Assembly: GCF_032681285.1 (NCBI RefSeq) | Contig: NZ_CP136336.1 | Span: 2,033,001 to 2,097,000 of the forward strand | Source of the DNA: Piscinibacter gummiphilus | GTDB taxonomy: Bacteria; Pseudomonadota; Gammaproteobacteria; Burkholderiales; Burkholderiaceae_C | Length of the DNA: 64,000 nt | Reading direction: 5' to 3' | In this document: piece by piece, positions 37,275 through 44,673 of the stretch | Position numbering within the stretch: the first letter of the stretch is position 1 | Layout of the letters: each line of letters starts with the position of its first letter | The notes under the pieces: generated by a model | The model's database searches: none | The model's input: only the letters and a program-made list of their open reading frames with translations | Told to the model about the DNA's origin: nothing | Translations under genes and position numbers: made by a program

Positions 37275-37295
37275 AAGGCCCCGGAGTGGGGCCTT
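37275..37295 (-). terminator. Terminator after the cytochrome c gene
   Basis: An 8-bp stem (AAGGCCCC 37275-37282 with GGGGCCTT 37288-37295) with a 5-nt loop is followed, read on the minus strand, by a T tract (the T of the stem plus TTTC). It separates cytochrome c from the metallophosphoesterase gene. Confidence 0.85.
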
Positions 37296-37321
37296 CGAAG
37301 CAACCGCCTGGGCGGTGAAGG

Positions 37322-37633
37322 TCACTTCTTGAGCGACAGGATCCAGGTGACGAGTTGCTTGGCTTCGGCGTCGTTCACCGCGGTGTTGGCCGGCATGGGC
37401 ACGGGGCCCCACACGCCGGCGCCACCCTTGATGACCTTTTGCGAGAGCTTGTCGACGGCGTCCTTCTGGCCGGCGTACTTCGCGGCCACGTCCTGGTACG
37501 AGGGACCGACCACTTTCTTGTCGACCGCGTGGCAGGCCATGCAGTTCTTCTTCTGCGCGAGATCGGCGTTGGCAAAAGCCGGGCCAGCGACGAGTGCCGA
37601 AGCGGCAAAAATCAGGGAAAGCAGTGACTTCAT
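37322..37633 (-). CDS. Small class I cytochrome c (c551/c552-like)
   Basis: A 103-residue periplasmic electron carrier. It has a signal peptide (cleavage after AFA, residue 21), one heme-binding motif C31-x-x-C34-H35 (KNCMACHAVDKK) and the distal ligand Met80 in a WGPVPMPANTAV context typical of the c551/c8 family. The mature protein has about 82 residues, the usual size. It should shuttle electrons to a terminal oxidase or nitrite reductase. It has its own promoter and terminator, so it is monocistronic. Confidence 0.94.
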   Translation of the reverse strand: MKSLLSLIFAASALVAGPAFANADLAQKKNCMACHAVDKKVVGPSYQDVAAKYAGQKDAVDKLSQKVIKGGAGVWGPVPMPANTAVNDAEAKQLVTWILSLKK

Positions 37634-37668
37634 GGGTTCCTTTCGGGTGCCGAAGACAAAACGGGTGA

Positions 37669-37696
37669 ATTACATTTCCAGCACTGCCGGAATCAA
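37669..37696 (-). promoter_or_regulatory. Promoter of the cytochrome c gene
   Basis: On the minus strand, TTGATT (37696-37691) and TGTAAT (37674-37669) are 16 nt apart. The predicted start is near 37662, about 28 nt before the ATG. Confidence 0.45.
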
Positions 37697-37762
37697 CGCA
37701 TTCTACGGGCCACCAGTTGACAGCCCGGGCGTGACGGTTAGAGCCTGACGTGGGGTTTTTGC

Positions 37763-38020
37763 ATGTATTTCGTGGTCCTCGGCGTGTTGTTGCTGGTGAT
37801 GAAGGTGGCCGAATTCGGCCCCGTCGCCCTGTGGTCCTGGTGGGCGGTGCTGTGGCCGTTTGGCGCCGCAGTGGCCTGGTGGGCCTGGGCCGATGCCACC
37901 GGCTACACCAAGCGCCGCGAGATGGACAAGATGGACGAGCGCGTGGCCAAACGCCGGGTCGAAAACCTGGCCAAGCTTGGCATGGACCACCGCGGGCGTC
38001 GCGGCAAGGCCAAGAAATAA
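37763..38020 (+). CDS. Small Trp-rich protein, TIGR04438 family
   Basis: An 85-residue protein with two closely spaced N-terminal membrane helices (VVLGVLLLVMKVAEFGPV and WSWWAVLWPFGAAVAWWAWA; seven Trp in the first 45 residues). A charged tail ends in Arg/Lys-rich RRGKAKK. This is the TIGR04438 'small Trp-rich protein' found mainly in Burkholderiales; its function is unknown. It is flanked by its own terminator and is probably monocistronic. It is a useful lineage marker for the window. Confidence 0.88.
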   Translation: MYFVVLGVLLLVMKVAEFGPVALWSWWAVLWPFGAAVAWWAWADATGYTKRREMDKMDERVAKRRVENLAKLGMDHRGRRGKAKK

Positions 38021-38038
38021 GGTCTTGGCGCCCAAAGC

Positions 38039-38062
38039 AAAGCGGCCCCGCAGGGCCGCTTT
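38039..38062. terminator. Bidirectional terminator between the Trp-rich protein gene and ilvD
   Basis: A 10-bp perfect stem (AAAGCGGCCC 38039-38048 with GGGCCGCTTT 38053-38062) with a 4-nt loop and flanking A/T on both sides lies between two convergent genes. Confidence 0.85.
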
Positions 38063-38084
38063 CTTCATGGTCGCGTGAGTGGCG

Positions 38085-39764
38085 TCATTCGAACTTGTCG
38101 AGCACCGCACCGGAGCTGGCGCTTGACGCGTTCTTCGCGAACTTCGCCAGCACGCCGCGGGTGTAGCGCGGAGCGGGGCGCTTCCAGGCCGCGCGGCGCT
38201 TGGCGAGTTCGGCCTCGGGCACGTTGAGCTGGAGCACGAGCGTCTTCGCGTCGATGGTGATGGAGTCGCCTTCCTGCACCAGGGCGATGTTGCCGCCCTC
38301 GTAGGCCTCGGGTGCCACGTGGCCAACCACCATGCCCCAGGTGCCGCCGGAGAAACGGCCGTCGGTGATGAGGCCCACCGATTCGCCCAGGCCCTGGCCG
38401 ATGAGGGCGCCGGTGGGGGCCAGCATTTCCGGCATCCCCGGGCCGCCTTTGGGGCCGAGGTAGCGCAGCACCATGACGTCGCCGGCCTTGATCTGGTTGG
38501 CCATGATGGCGGCGAGCGCCGATTGCTCGTCGTCGAACACGCGCGCCGGGCCGGTGATGGCCGGGTTCTTGAGGCCGGTGATCTTGGCCACGCAGCCTTC
38601 GGGGCTCAGGTTGCCCTTGAGGATGGCGAGGTGGCCTTCGGCATAGATCGGGTCCGACACCGGGCGGATCACCTTCTGGTCCTTCGACAGCTCGGGCACG
38701 TCGGCGAGGTTCTCGGCGACGGTCTTGCCGGTGATCGTCATGCAGTCGCCGTGCAGCAAGCCGGCCTTGAGCAGCTCCTTCATCACGGCGGGGATGCCGC
38801 CTGCGTGGTGCAGGTCGATGGCCAGGTACTGGCCGCTCGGCTTCAGGTCGCACAGCACCGGGGTGCGGCGGCGCACACGCTCGAAGTCGTCGATGGTCCA
38901 GTCGACACCGGCGGCGTGGGCGATGGCGAGGAAATGCAGCACTGCGTTGGTGGAGCCGCCGGTGGCCATGATCACCGCGACAGCGTTCTCGATCGCCTTC
39001 TTGGTGACGATGTCGCGCGGCTTGAGGTCCGCCTTCACGGCCTCGACCAGCACCTGAGAGGCGCGGCTCACCATCGCCACGATCTCGTCTTCCACGTTGG
39101 CCATCGTCGACGCATACGGCAGGCTCAGCCCCAGCGCCTCGAACGACGAACTCATCGTGTTGGCGGTGTACATGCCGCCGCACGAGCCGCTGCCGGGGAT
39201 GGCGCGGCGTTCGATCTGGCAGAAGTCTTCCTCGCTCATCTTGCCGGCGCTGAACTGGCCGACCGCTTCGAAGACGCTCACGATGTTCAAGTCCTGGCCC
39301 TTGTACTTGCCGGGCAGGATGGTGCCGCCGTAGATGTAGAGCGAGGGCACGTTGGCGCGCAGCATGCCCATCATGCCGCCGGGCATGTTCTTGTCGCAGC
39401 CGCCGATGACCATCACGCCGTCCATCCACTGGCCGCCGACGCAGGTTTCCACGCAATCGGCGATGACCTCGCGCGACACCAGCGAGTACTTCATGCCCTC
39501 GGTGCCCATGGCCATGCCGTCGCTGATGGTGGGCGTGCCAAAGATCTGCGGGTTGGCGCCGGCCTGCTTGATGCCGATCACGGCCGCGTCGGCCAGCCGC
39601 TGCAGGCCCGAATTGCATGGGGTGATCGTCGAGTGGCCGTTGGCGATGCCGATCATCGGCTTCTTGAAATCGCCCTCCTGATAGCCCAGGGCGTAGTACA
39701 TGGAACGGTTGGGCGCGCGGGCCACGCCCTCGGTGATGTTCTTGGAACGACGGTTGGAACTCAT
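38085..39764 (-). CDS. ilvD: Dihydroxy-acid dehydratase
   Basis: A 559-residue enzyme of isoleucine/valine (and pantothenate) synthesis, dehydrating 2,3-dihydroxy acids to 2-oxo acids. The iron-sulfur ligands are the Cys in ITPCNSGLQ (C50), [10 protein letters not shown] (about 118) and [14 protein letters not shown] (about 190). The C-terminal catalytic region reads [16 protein letters not shown]. Its N-terminus ([20 protein letters not shown]) and normal length separate it from the sugar-acid dehydratase paralog at 52826. The start at 39764 fits the family; an upstream Met in frame does not. It is divergent from the KAS III-like gene. Confidence 0.95.
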   Translation of the reverse strand: MSSNRRSKNITEGVARAPNRSMYYALGYQEGDFKKPMIGIANGHSTITPCNSGLQRLADAAVIGIKQAGANPQIFGTPTISDGMAMGTEGMKYSLVSREVIADCVETCVGGQWMDGVMVIGGCDKNMPGGMMGMLRANVPSLYIYGGTILPGKYKGQDLNIVSVFEAVGQFSAGKMSEEDFCQIERRAIPGSGSCGGMYTANTMSSSFEALGLSLPYASTMANVEDEIVAMVSRASQVLVEAVKADLKPRDIVTKKAIENAVAVIMATGGSTNAVLHFLAIAHAAGVDWTIDDFERVRRRTPVLCDLKPSGQYLAIDLHHAGGIPAVMKELLKAGLLHGDCMTITGKTVAENLADVPELSKDQKVIRPVSDPIYAEGHLAILKGNLSPEGCVAKITGLKNPAITGPARVFDDEQSALAAIMANQIKAGDVMVLRYLGPKGGPGMPEMLAPTGALIGQGLGESVGLITDGRFSGGTWGMVVGHVAPEAYEGGNIALVQEGDSITIDAKTLVLQLNVPEAELAKRRAAWKRPAPRYTRGVLAKFAKNASSASSGAVLDKFE

Positions 39765-39847
39765 GTGACTTTCCTGGCGATGTGCGGGGAGGTGGGCAGT
39801 ATCTCGTCGGGGCTGGCCGGCGTCCAATATATATAAAATGCGTCGGT

Positions 39848-39864
39848 GATATGCCTCTCATATC
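39848..39864. promoter_or_regulatory. GATATG-N5-CATATC dyad, candidate LysR-type box
   Basis: A perfect 6-bp inverted repeat with a 5-nt spacer contains the T-N11-A pattern of LysR-type operators. It lies 33 nt before the KAS III-like start and about 83 nt before the divergent ilvD start. A TATAAA -10-like hexamer is at 39832-39837. A LysR gene follows the KAS III-like gene. Confidence 0.45.
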
Positions 39865-39896
39865 GAGAGGGGTTCGGTTTTCGATTCGCTTCTTTC

Positions 39897-41036
39897 ATGT
39901 CTCTGCAGAACGTCTACGTCACAGGAATTTCCCACTACCTGCCGAACCGCCCCGTAGAAAACGATGCGATGGAGGACTACCTCGGCCTCATCGGTGGCAA
40001 GTCGTCGCGCACGAAGGCGATCGTCCTGCGCAACAACGGCATCACGCAGCGCTACTACGCGCTGGAAAAGGGCGGCCACCCGACGCACACCAACGCGCAG
40101 ATGACGGCCGAAGCGGTGCGGGGGCTCTTCGACGCCCGCTTCACGGCCAGGGACCTCCAGCTGCTCGCCTGCGGCACCGCCTCGCCCGACCAGCTCGTGC
40201 CCTCGCACGCGGCGATGGTGCATGGCCTGCTGCCGGTGCCCACCGCGGAGATCGCATCGTTCGCCGGCTCGTGCGCGGCCAGCATGCAGGCACTCAAGCT
40301 CGCGCAGATGTCGATTGCGACCGGCAACACCGCCAACGCGGTGTGCACGGGCAGCGAGATGCTGTCGCACTGGATGCTCGCGAAGTTCTTCCAGCCCGAG
40401 ATCGACCGCGAGCGTCAGCTGAACGCGAACCCGATGCTGTCGTTCGACAAGGAGTTCCTGCGCTGGATGTTGTCCGACGGCGCGGGCGCGCTGCGCCTGG
40501 AGAACCAGCCCCGTGGCGACCGCCCGCTGAAGCTCGAATGGATCGACGTGCGCTCGTATGCGAACGAGGCCGAGACCTGCATGTACGTCGGCGCCGAGAA
40601 GGCGAAGGATGGCGAGCTGCGCGGCTGGAGCCGCTTCGAGCCCGAGGAGTGGCTGGCCCGTTCGATCTTCTCTGTGAAGCAGGACACGCGGCTGCTCAGC
40701 GAACGCATGATCAAGCACGGCATCCAGTTCGCACTCGAGGTTGCGCGCAGGCGTGATTTCGATGTCGCCACCATCGATCACTTCCTCCCGCACCTGTCGT
40801 CGGAACTCTTCCGCGAGCCGATGTACGCGGGCCTGCGCGATGCCGGCCTGCACATCCCGAAGGACAAGTGGTTCACCAACCTCTCCCAGGTCGGCAACGT
40901 CGCCACCGCATCGTTCATCCTGATGCTGGAAGAGCTGGTGCGCACGCGCGAGCTCAAGTCGGGCCAGCGCATCATGGTCTTCGTGCCCGAGAGCGCACGC
41001 TTTTCGTATGCGGCGGCATTGTTGACGGTCTGCTGA
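39897..41036 (+). CDS. 3-oxoacyl-ACP synthase III (FabH/DarB-like) family protein
   Basis: A 379-residue thiolase-fold condensing enzyme. The KAS III triad is visible: C126 (FAGSCAASMQALKLA), H299 (IDHFLPHLSSELF) and N334 (NLSQVGNVATASF). The length (379, against about 320 for housekeeping FabH), the insert around residues 160-245 and the N-terminal NVYVTGISHYLPNRPVEN place it nearer DarB-type synthases of alkylresorcinol/aryl polyene pathways than true FabH. No DarA-like partner, ACP or other fatty-acid genes adjoin it, so its acyl substrates are open. ATG 39897 is used because similarity starts there, although no strong Shine-Dalgarno sequence is seen. A LysR regulator begins 10 nt after its stop. 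Confidence 0.8.
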   Translation: MSLQNVYVTGISHYLPNRPVENDAMEDYLGLIGGKSSRTKAIVLRNNGITQRYYALEKGGHPTHTNAQMTAEAVRGLFDARFTARDLQLLACGTASPDQLVPSHAAMVHGLLPVPTAEIASFAGSCAASMQALKLAQMSIATGNTANAVCTGSEMLSHWMLAKFFQPEIDRERQLNANPMLSFDKEFLRWMLSDGAGALRLENQPRGDRPLKLEWIDVRSYANEAETCMYVGAEKAKDGELRGWSRFEPEEWLARSIFSVKQDTRLLSERMIKHGIQFALEVARRRDFDVATIDHFLPHLSSELFREPMYAGLRDAGLHIPKDKWFTNLSQVGNVATASFILMLEELVRTRELKSGQRIMVFVPESARFSYAAALLTVC

Positions 41037-41046
41037 GGAGCCCGCG

Positions 41047-42006
41047 ATGAGCGACACCAGCACCCAGATCGAGTTGCGCGTGTGGCGCCAGTTCCTGGTG
41101 CTGGCCGAAGTGCTGCACTTCGGCCGTGCCGCCAAGCAGCTCAACATCACCCAGCCACCGCTCACGCTGGCCATCCAGCAACTGGAAGCGCGCCTGGGCG
41201 TGCCGCTCTTCGAGCGCACGCGCCGGCAGGTGTCGCTCACGCCGGCCGGGCAGGCGCTGGTCGAGCCGGTGCGGCAGCTGCTGCAGCAGGCATCGGCGCT
41301 GTCGTCGATCGCGCGCACGGTGGGGCAGGGAGCCGTCGGGCGCTTGCGGTTGGGCTTCGTCTCGACGGTCGGCTTCGGCCCGCTGCCGGGGTGGCTGCGC
41401 GGTTTCCGCGACATCGAACCCGGCATCGAGGTGGTGCTGCGCGAAGCCACCACCGACGTGCAGCTACGCGCCTTCGAACTCGGCGAGGCCGATGCAGGCT
41501 TCGTGTTGCATGCGCCGGGGTTCGTGCCGGAAAGCGGCTCGGGGCAGAGCCTCTCGCGCCTGTCGGTGAGCATCGAGCCGATGGTGCTGGCGGTGCCCGA
41601 GTCGTCGCCGCTCACCACGGCGCGGCGCTTGACGCTGCCGCAGATCCTGGCGCAGCCGCTCATCATCTTTCCGCGCGAGATCGCGCCTTCGCTCTACGAC
41701 GCGGTGCTGGCCTTCTATCACCGCCACAGCGCCTCGCTCGTGATCGCGCAGGAAGCGATCCAGATGCAGACCATCGTCAACCTCGTCTCCGCGGGCCTGG
41801 GCCTCGCGTGGGTGCCGCAGGCAGTGACCACGCTGCAGCGGCCGGGTGTGGTGTACCGGCGGCTGCCGGTGGCGCTGGGCGCGATGGCACCGCGCGCCGA
41901 GACGAGCCTCATGTGGCCATCCGACGCCGGCCCCGTGGTGACGCGTTTCGTCGAGTACGTGCAGCGCACCCTCGGGGACGACGAGCACGACGCCGCACCC
42001 GCCTGA
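41047..42006 (+). CDS. LysR family transcriptional regulator
   Basis: A 319-residue LysR regulator with an N-terminal winged helix-turn-helix (about residues 12-65: FLVLAEVLHFGRAAKQLNITQP, then QQLEARLGVPLFERTRRQVSLTPAG) and a two-lobe effector domain. It lies 10 nt downstream of the KAS III-like gene on the same strand, not divergent as is usual, so it probably shares its transcript. GAGGAGCCCGCG upstream of the ATG gives the ribosome-binding site. The dyad at 39848-39864 is a candidate target. The effector is unknown. Confidence 0.92.
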   Translation: MSDTSTQIELRVWRQFLVLAEVLHFGRAAKQLNITQPPLTLAIQQLEARLGVPLFERTRRQVSLTPAGQALVEPVRQLLQQASALSSIARTVGQGAVGRLRLGFVSTVGFGPLPGWLRGFRDIEPGIEVVLREATTDVQLRAFELGEADAGFVLHAPGFVPESGSGQSLSRLSVSIEPMVLAVPESSPLTTARRLTLPQILAQPLIIFPREIAPSLYDAVLAFYHRHSASLVIAQEAIQMQTIVNLVSAGLGLAWVPQAVTTLQRPGVVYRRLPVALGAMAPRAETSLMWPSDAGPVVTRFVEYVQRTLGDDEHDAAPA

Positions 42007-42069
42007 GGCGGGCACCGCGGGCGGCTGCGGTATCGTTCGCGCTGCTTTCCGTTCCCCACCCGACAGGCC

Positions 42070-42882
42070 ATGCTCACTCATCCGCAGTTCGACCCCGTCG
42101 CCCTCCAGATCGGCCCGGTGGCCATCCACTGGTACGGGCTGACCTACCTGGTCGCCTTCGGGCTCTTTCTCTGGCTCGCGTCGCTGCGGGTCAAGAAGCC
42201 GTGGTTCGCCGACGCTGGCTGGACACGGCGCGACGTGGAAGACCTGCTCTTTTACGGTGTGCTCGGCGTGGTGCTGGGCGGTCGCCTGGGCTTTGTGCTC
42301 TTCTACAACCTCGGCCATTACCTGCAGAACCCGCTCGAGGTCTTCGCGGTGTGGAAGGGCGGCATGTCGTTCCACGGCGGCATGCTGGGGGTGGCGGTCG
42401 CACTCGCCGCGTACTCGTGGACGCGCAAGCGCCCGGTGCTGCAGACCTTCGACGTGATCGCACCCTGCGTGCCGACCGGGCTCGCGTCGGGGCGCATCGG
42501 CAACTTCATCAATGGCGAACTGTGGGGCCGTGTGGCCGACCCGAGCCTGCCATGGGCGATGGTCTTCCCGCAGTCGGGCAGCGAGCAGCCGCGCCACCCG
42601 TCGCAGCTCTACCAGTTCGCGCTCGAAGGGCTGCTGCTTTTCGCCTTTCTCTGGTTGTATGGCCGCAAGCAGCGCGCGCCGGGCCAAGTGGCCGCGGCCT
42701 TCGTGTTCGGCTACGGCGTGTGCCGCTTCGTCGTTGAGTACTTCCGCCAGCCCGACAAGGGCCTGGAGAACCTGCCGCTCGGCCTCAGCATGGGCCAGTG
42801 GCTGTGCGTGCCGATGATCCTCGGTGGCGCGCTCTGGTGGTGGTGGGCAGGCCAACGCGCGCAGAAGGCGAACGCCGCATGA
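42070..42882 (+). CDS. lgt: Prolipoprotein diacylglyceryl transferase
   Basis: A 270-residue, seven-helix inner-membrane enzyme that transfers diacylglycerol from phosphatidylglycerol to the lipobox Cys of prolipoproteins. Conserved blocks are [12 protein letters not shown] (residues 18-29), SFHGGMLG (His-Gly-Gly) and the Lgt signature [14 protein letters not shown] near 140-153. Length is normal. The stop overlaps the start of dnaQ by 4 nt (ATGA), so the two are translationally coupled. Confidence 0.96.
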   Translation: MLTHPQFDPVALQIGPVAIHWYGLTYLVAFGLFLWLASLRVKKPWFADAGWTRRDVEDLLFYGVLGVVLGGRLGFVLFYNLGHYLQNPLEVFAVWKGGMSFHGGMLGVAVALAAYSWTRKRPVLQTFDVIAPCVPTGLASGRIGNFINGELWGRVADPSLPWAMVFPQSGSEQPRHPSQLYQFALEGLLLFAFLWLYGRKQRAPGQVAAAFVFGYGVCRFVVEYFRQPDKGLENLPLGLSMGQWLCVPMILGGALWWWWAGQRAQKANAA

Positions 42883-43583
42883 GACAGATCTTCTTCGACA
42901 CCGAAACCACCGGCCTCAGCCCCGAGTCGGGCGACCGCATCATCGAGATCGGGTGCGTGGAGATGGTGAACCGCCGTCTCACGGGCAACAACAAGCACTT
43001 CTATCTCAACCCCGAGCGTCCCAACCACGAAGACGCAGTCAAGATCCACGGCCTGACCGACGAGTTCCTCGCCGACAAGCCGCTCTTCGCATCCATCGCC
43101 GACGAGTTGCTCGAGTACCTGGCCGGCGCCGAGGTCATCGCGCACAACGCGAGCTTCGACGTGGGCTTCTTCAACGAGGAGCTGAAGCGCCTCGGCCGGG
43201 GCAAGTTCACCGAGCACGTGGGCAGCGTGACCGACACGCTGGTGATGGCGCGCGAGATGTTCCCCGGCAAGTCGAACTCGCTCGACGCGCTCTGCAAGCG
43301 ACTGGAGGTCGACAACTCCAACCGCACCTTGCACGGCGCGCTGCTCGATGCAGGCCTCCTGGCCGAGGTCTACATCAACATGACCCGCGGGCAGGACTCG
43401 CTGGTGATCGACGCCACCGAGGCCGCCCAGGGCGACCTGGTGCTCGCCGCCATCGACTTCAGCCAGTTCACGCTCCCCGTGCTGGTGGCCAACGACGAAG
43501 AGGCCACGGCGCACGACGCCATCCTTGCCGAACTCGACAAGTCGTCTGGCGGCAAGACGGTGTGGCGCGCGCTTGTGGCATAA
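42879..43583 (+). CDS. dnaQ: DNA polymerase III epsilon subunit (3'-5' proofreading exonuclease)
   Basis: A 234-residue DEDDh exonuclease. Exo I is [10 protein letters not shown] (D7, E9), Exo II is [10 protein letters not shown] and Exo III ends in [14 protein letters not shown] (catalytic His and Asp). It removes misincorporated nucleotides in the replisome core. The start at 42879 overlaps the lgt stop (ATGA). The C-terminal tail that contacts the alpha subunit is shorter and diverged compared with E. coli, as is common in Burkholderiales. A tRNA gene follows 21 nt after the stop. Confidence 0.95.
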   Translation: MRQIFFDTETTGLSPESGDRIIEIGCVEMVNRRLTGNNKHFYLNPERPNHEDAVKIHGLTDEFLADKPLFASIADELLEYLAGAEVIAHNASFDVGFFNEELKRLGRGKFTEHVGSVTDTLVMAREMFPGKSNSLDALCKRLEVDNSNRTLHGALLDAGLLAEVYINMTRGQDSLVIDATEAAQGDLVLAAIDFSQFTLPVLVANDEEATAHDAILAELDKSSGGKTVWRALVA

Positions 43584-43604
43584 TCTGCGGCTTCCCGTCG
43601 GATT

Positions 43605-43679
43605 GGGCGGTTAGCTCAGCGGTAGAGCACTGCCTTCACACGGCAGGGGTCGCAGGTTCGAACCCTGCACCGCCCACCA
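43605..43679 (+). tRNA. tRNA-Val (anticodon CAC)
   Basis: A full cloverleaf of 75 nt including an encoded CCA end. The acceptor stem is GGGCGGT with ACCGCCC, the D arm contains TTAGCTCAGC, and the anticodon stem CTGCC/GGCAG encloses the loop TTCACAC with anticodon CAC. The T arm has GGTTCGAACC. It reads GTG codons, which are abundant in this high-GC genome. A CATAAT -10-like element is at 43579-43584. Confidence 0.97.
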
Positions 43680-43696
43680 ATCGATCGGATGACACG

Positions 43697-43722
43697 AAAA
43701 CGGCACCCCAGGGTGCCGTTTT
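43697..43722. terminator. Terminator after tRNA-Val, shared with the PEP-CTERM gene
   Basis: An 11-bp stem (AAAACGGCACC 43697-43707 with GGTGCCGTTTT 43712-43722) with a 4-nt loop is followed by GTTTT on the plus strand and by a T-rich tract on the minus strand. It lies between the tRNA and a convergent gene. Confidence 0.9.
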
Positions 43723-43754
43723 GTTTTGGGGCCTCGATGTTGATCGAGCCTTGT

Positions 43755-44441
43755 TCAGTGCTTGTTCTTGCGGCTTCTGCGCGCGATGGCCAGCGAGCCG
43801 AGCGCGGCAAGCATCAGGGCATAGGTGCCTGGTTCCGGCACCGGCGCGGCGATCGCGGTGGTGACGGCCGTACCCACGTCGCCGTCGCGCACCGCCAGCA
43901 CATAGCCCGTCATCAGGCCCGTTTCGTCGGTGACGAGGTTGCGGCCGGTGGTGATGTTGCGCAACTCCTGCCAGGCCATGTCGGCCGTCCAGGTGAGGTA
44001 GTTGCCGTTCATCACGTTGGAGAACTGGCCGGTGGCGCCCGACAGGAAAGACAACTCGCTCGGGAACTGCCCCGCCTGCGGCGTGGCCTGGATGCACGCG
44101 AGCGGGCACGACGGGCTCGGCACGTATCCCACCGGAATCACCCGTTCCGGCAGCCGCCAGTCGCTGACCGACCCGACCACGAGTGCATCGACCCAGCTGA
44201 TGGCCGTGCTTAGGCGCAGTTCGCCCGCGCCCAGCGTCCCGCCCATGAAGCTGCGCGGGTCTCGATCGGCCGGGCCGCCGAGCGTGGCGTAGAGGTTGGC
44301 ATCGGCCAGCCAGGTGAGGTTGTGGACGCTGTCGTAGAAGGCATCGGTGACGCCGTCATTCGTCAGGTCCCGTGCCTGGAAGGTTTGGGCCTGGGCAGTG
44401 CAGGCCAGCAGCGCGAGGGCTGCAAGAGCGACTTTTTTCAC
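43755..44441 (-). CDS. PEP-CTERM sorting protein with DUF1566-like domain
   Basis: A 228-residue exported protein. It starts with a signal peptide (KKVALAALALLACTAQAQT), and the mature part has a DUF1566/Lcl-like fold signature (LTWLADANLY, WVDALVVG, then DWRLPE). It ends in the PEP-CTERM sorting signal: VPEPGTYALMLAALGSLAIA and the basic tail RRSRKNKH. Exosortase/EpsH should cleave at the PEP motif and release or anchor it at the surface, often with exopolysaccharide. A GTG start at 44441 is preferred because GGGAG lies 5 nt upstream and it opens the typical KK-rich signal; ATG at 44453 is the alternative. Exosortase is not in this window. Confidence 0.88.
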   Translation of the reverse strand: MKKVALAALALLACTAQAQTFQARDLTNDGVTDAFYDSVHNLTWLADANLYATLGGPADRDPRSFMGGTLGAGELRLSTAISWVDALVVGSVSDWRLPERVIPVGYVPSPSCPLACIQATPQAGQFPSELSFLSGATGQFSNVMNGNYLTWTADMAWQELRNITTGRNLVTDETGLMTGYVLAVRDGDVGTAVTTAIAAPVPEPGTYALMLAALGSLAIARRSRKNKH

Positions 44442-44577
44442 GTTTTCTCCCATGGATGCGCGCAATGTAGAGCGGCCAAGGGCATGGCTAACACCCCTGA
44501 GGCACGGGGTCGACACCCGCGCATGGCAAGAAGTGACCATGCTCGCTCCGCTCTAGCGTTGCCACCTCGCCACACGC

Positions 44578-44597
44578 CTGTAGGTCATCGCCTACAG
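44578..44597. promoter_or_regulatory. CTGTAGG-N6-CCTACAG dyad, LuxR/NarL-like operator candidate
   Basis: A perfect 7-bp inverted repeat with a 6-nt spacer (20 bp in all) lies in the divergent promoter region, 77 nt before the start of the carrier-thioesterase protein and 137 nt before the PEP-CTERM start. It resembles, without matching exactly, lux-type boxes (CTGTA...TACAG). No T tract follows, so it is not a terminator. Confidence 0.5.
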
Positions 44598-44673
44598 AAA
44601 GTTGGCGACCCCGCTGCTGGCAGGCCCGGCGGGAGCAAACGATGCTCCGGACGGCATTTTTCAAGGAGCAGGC

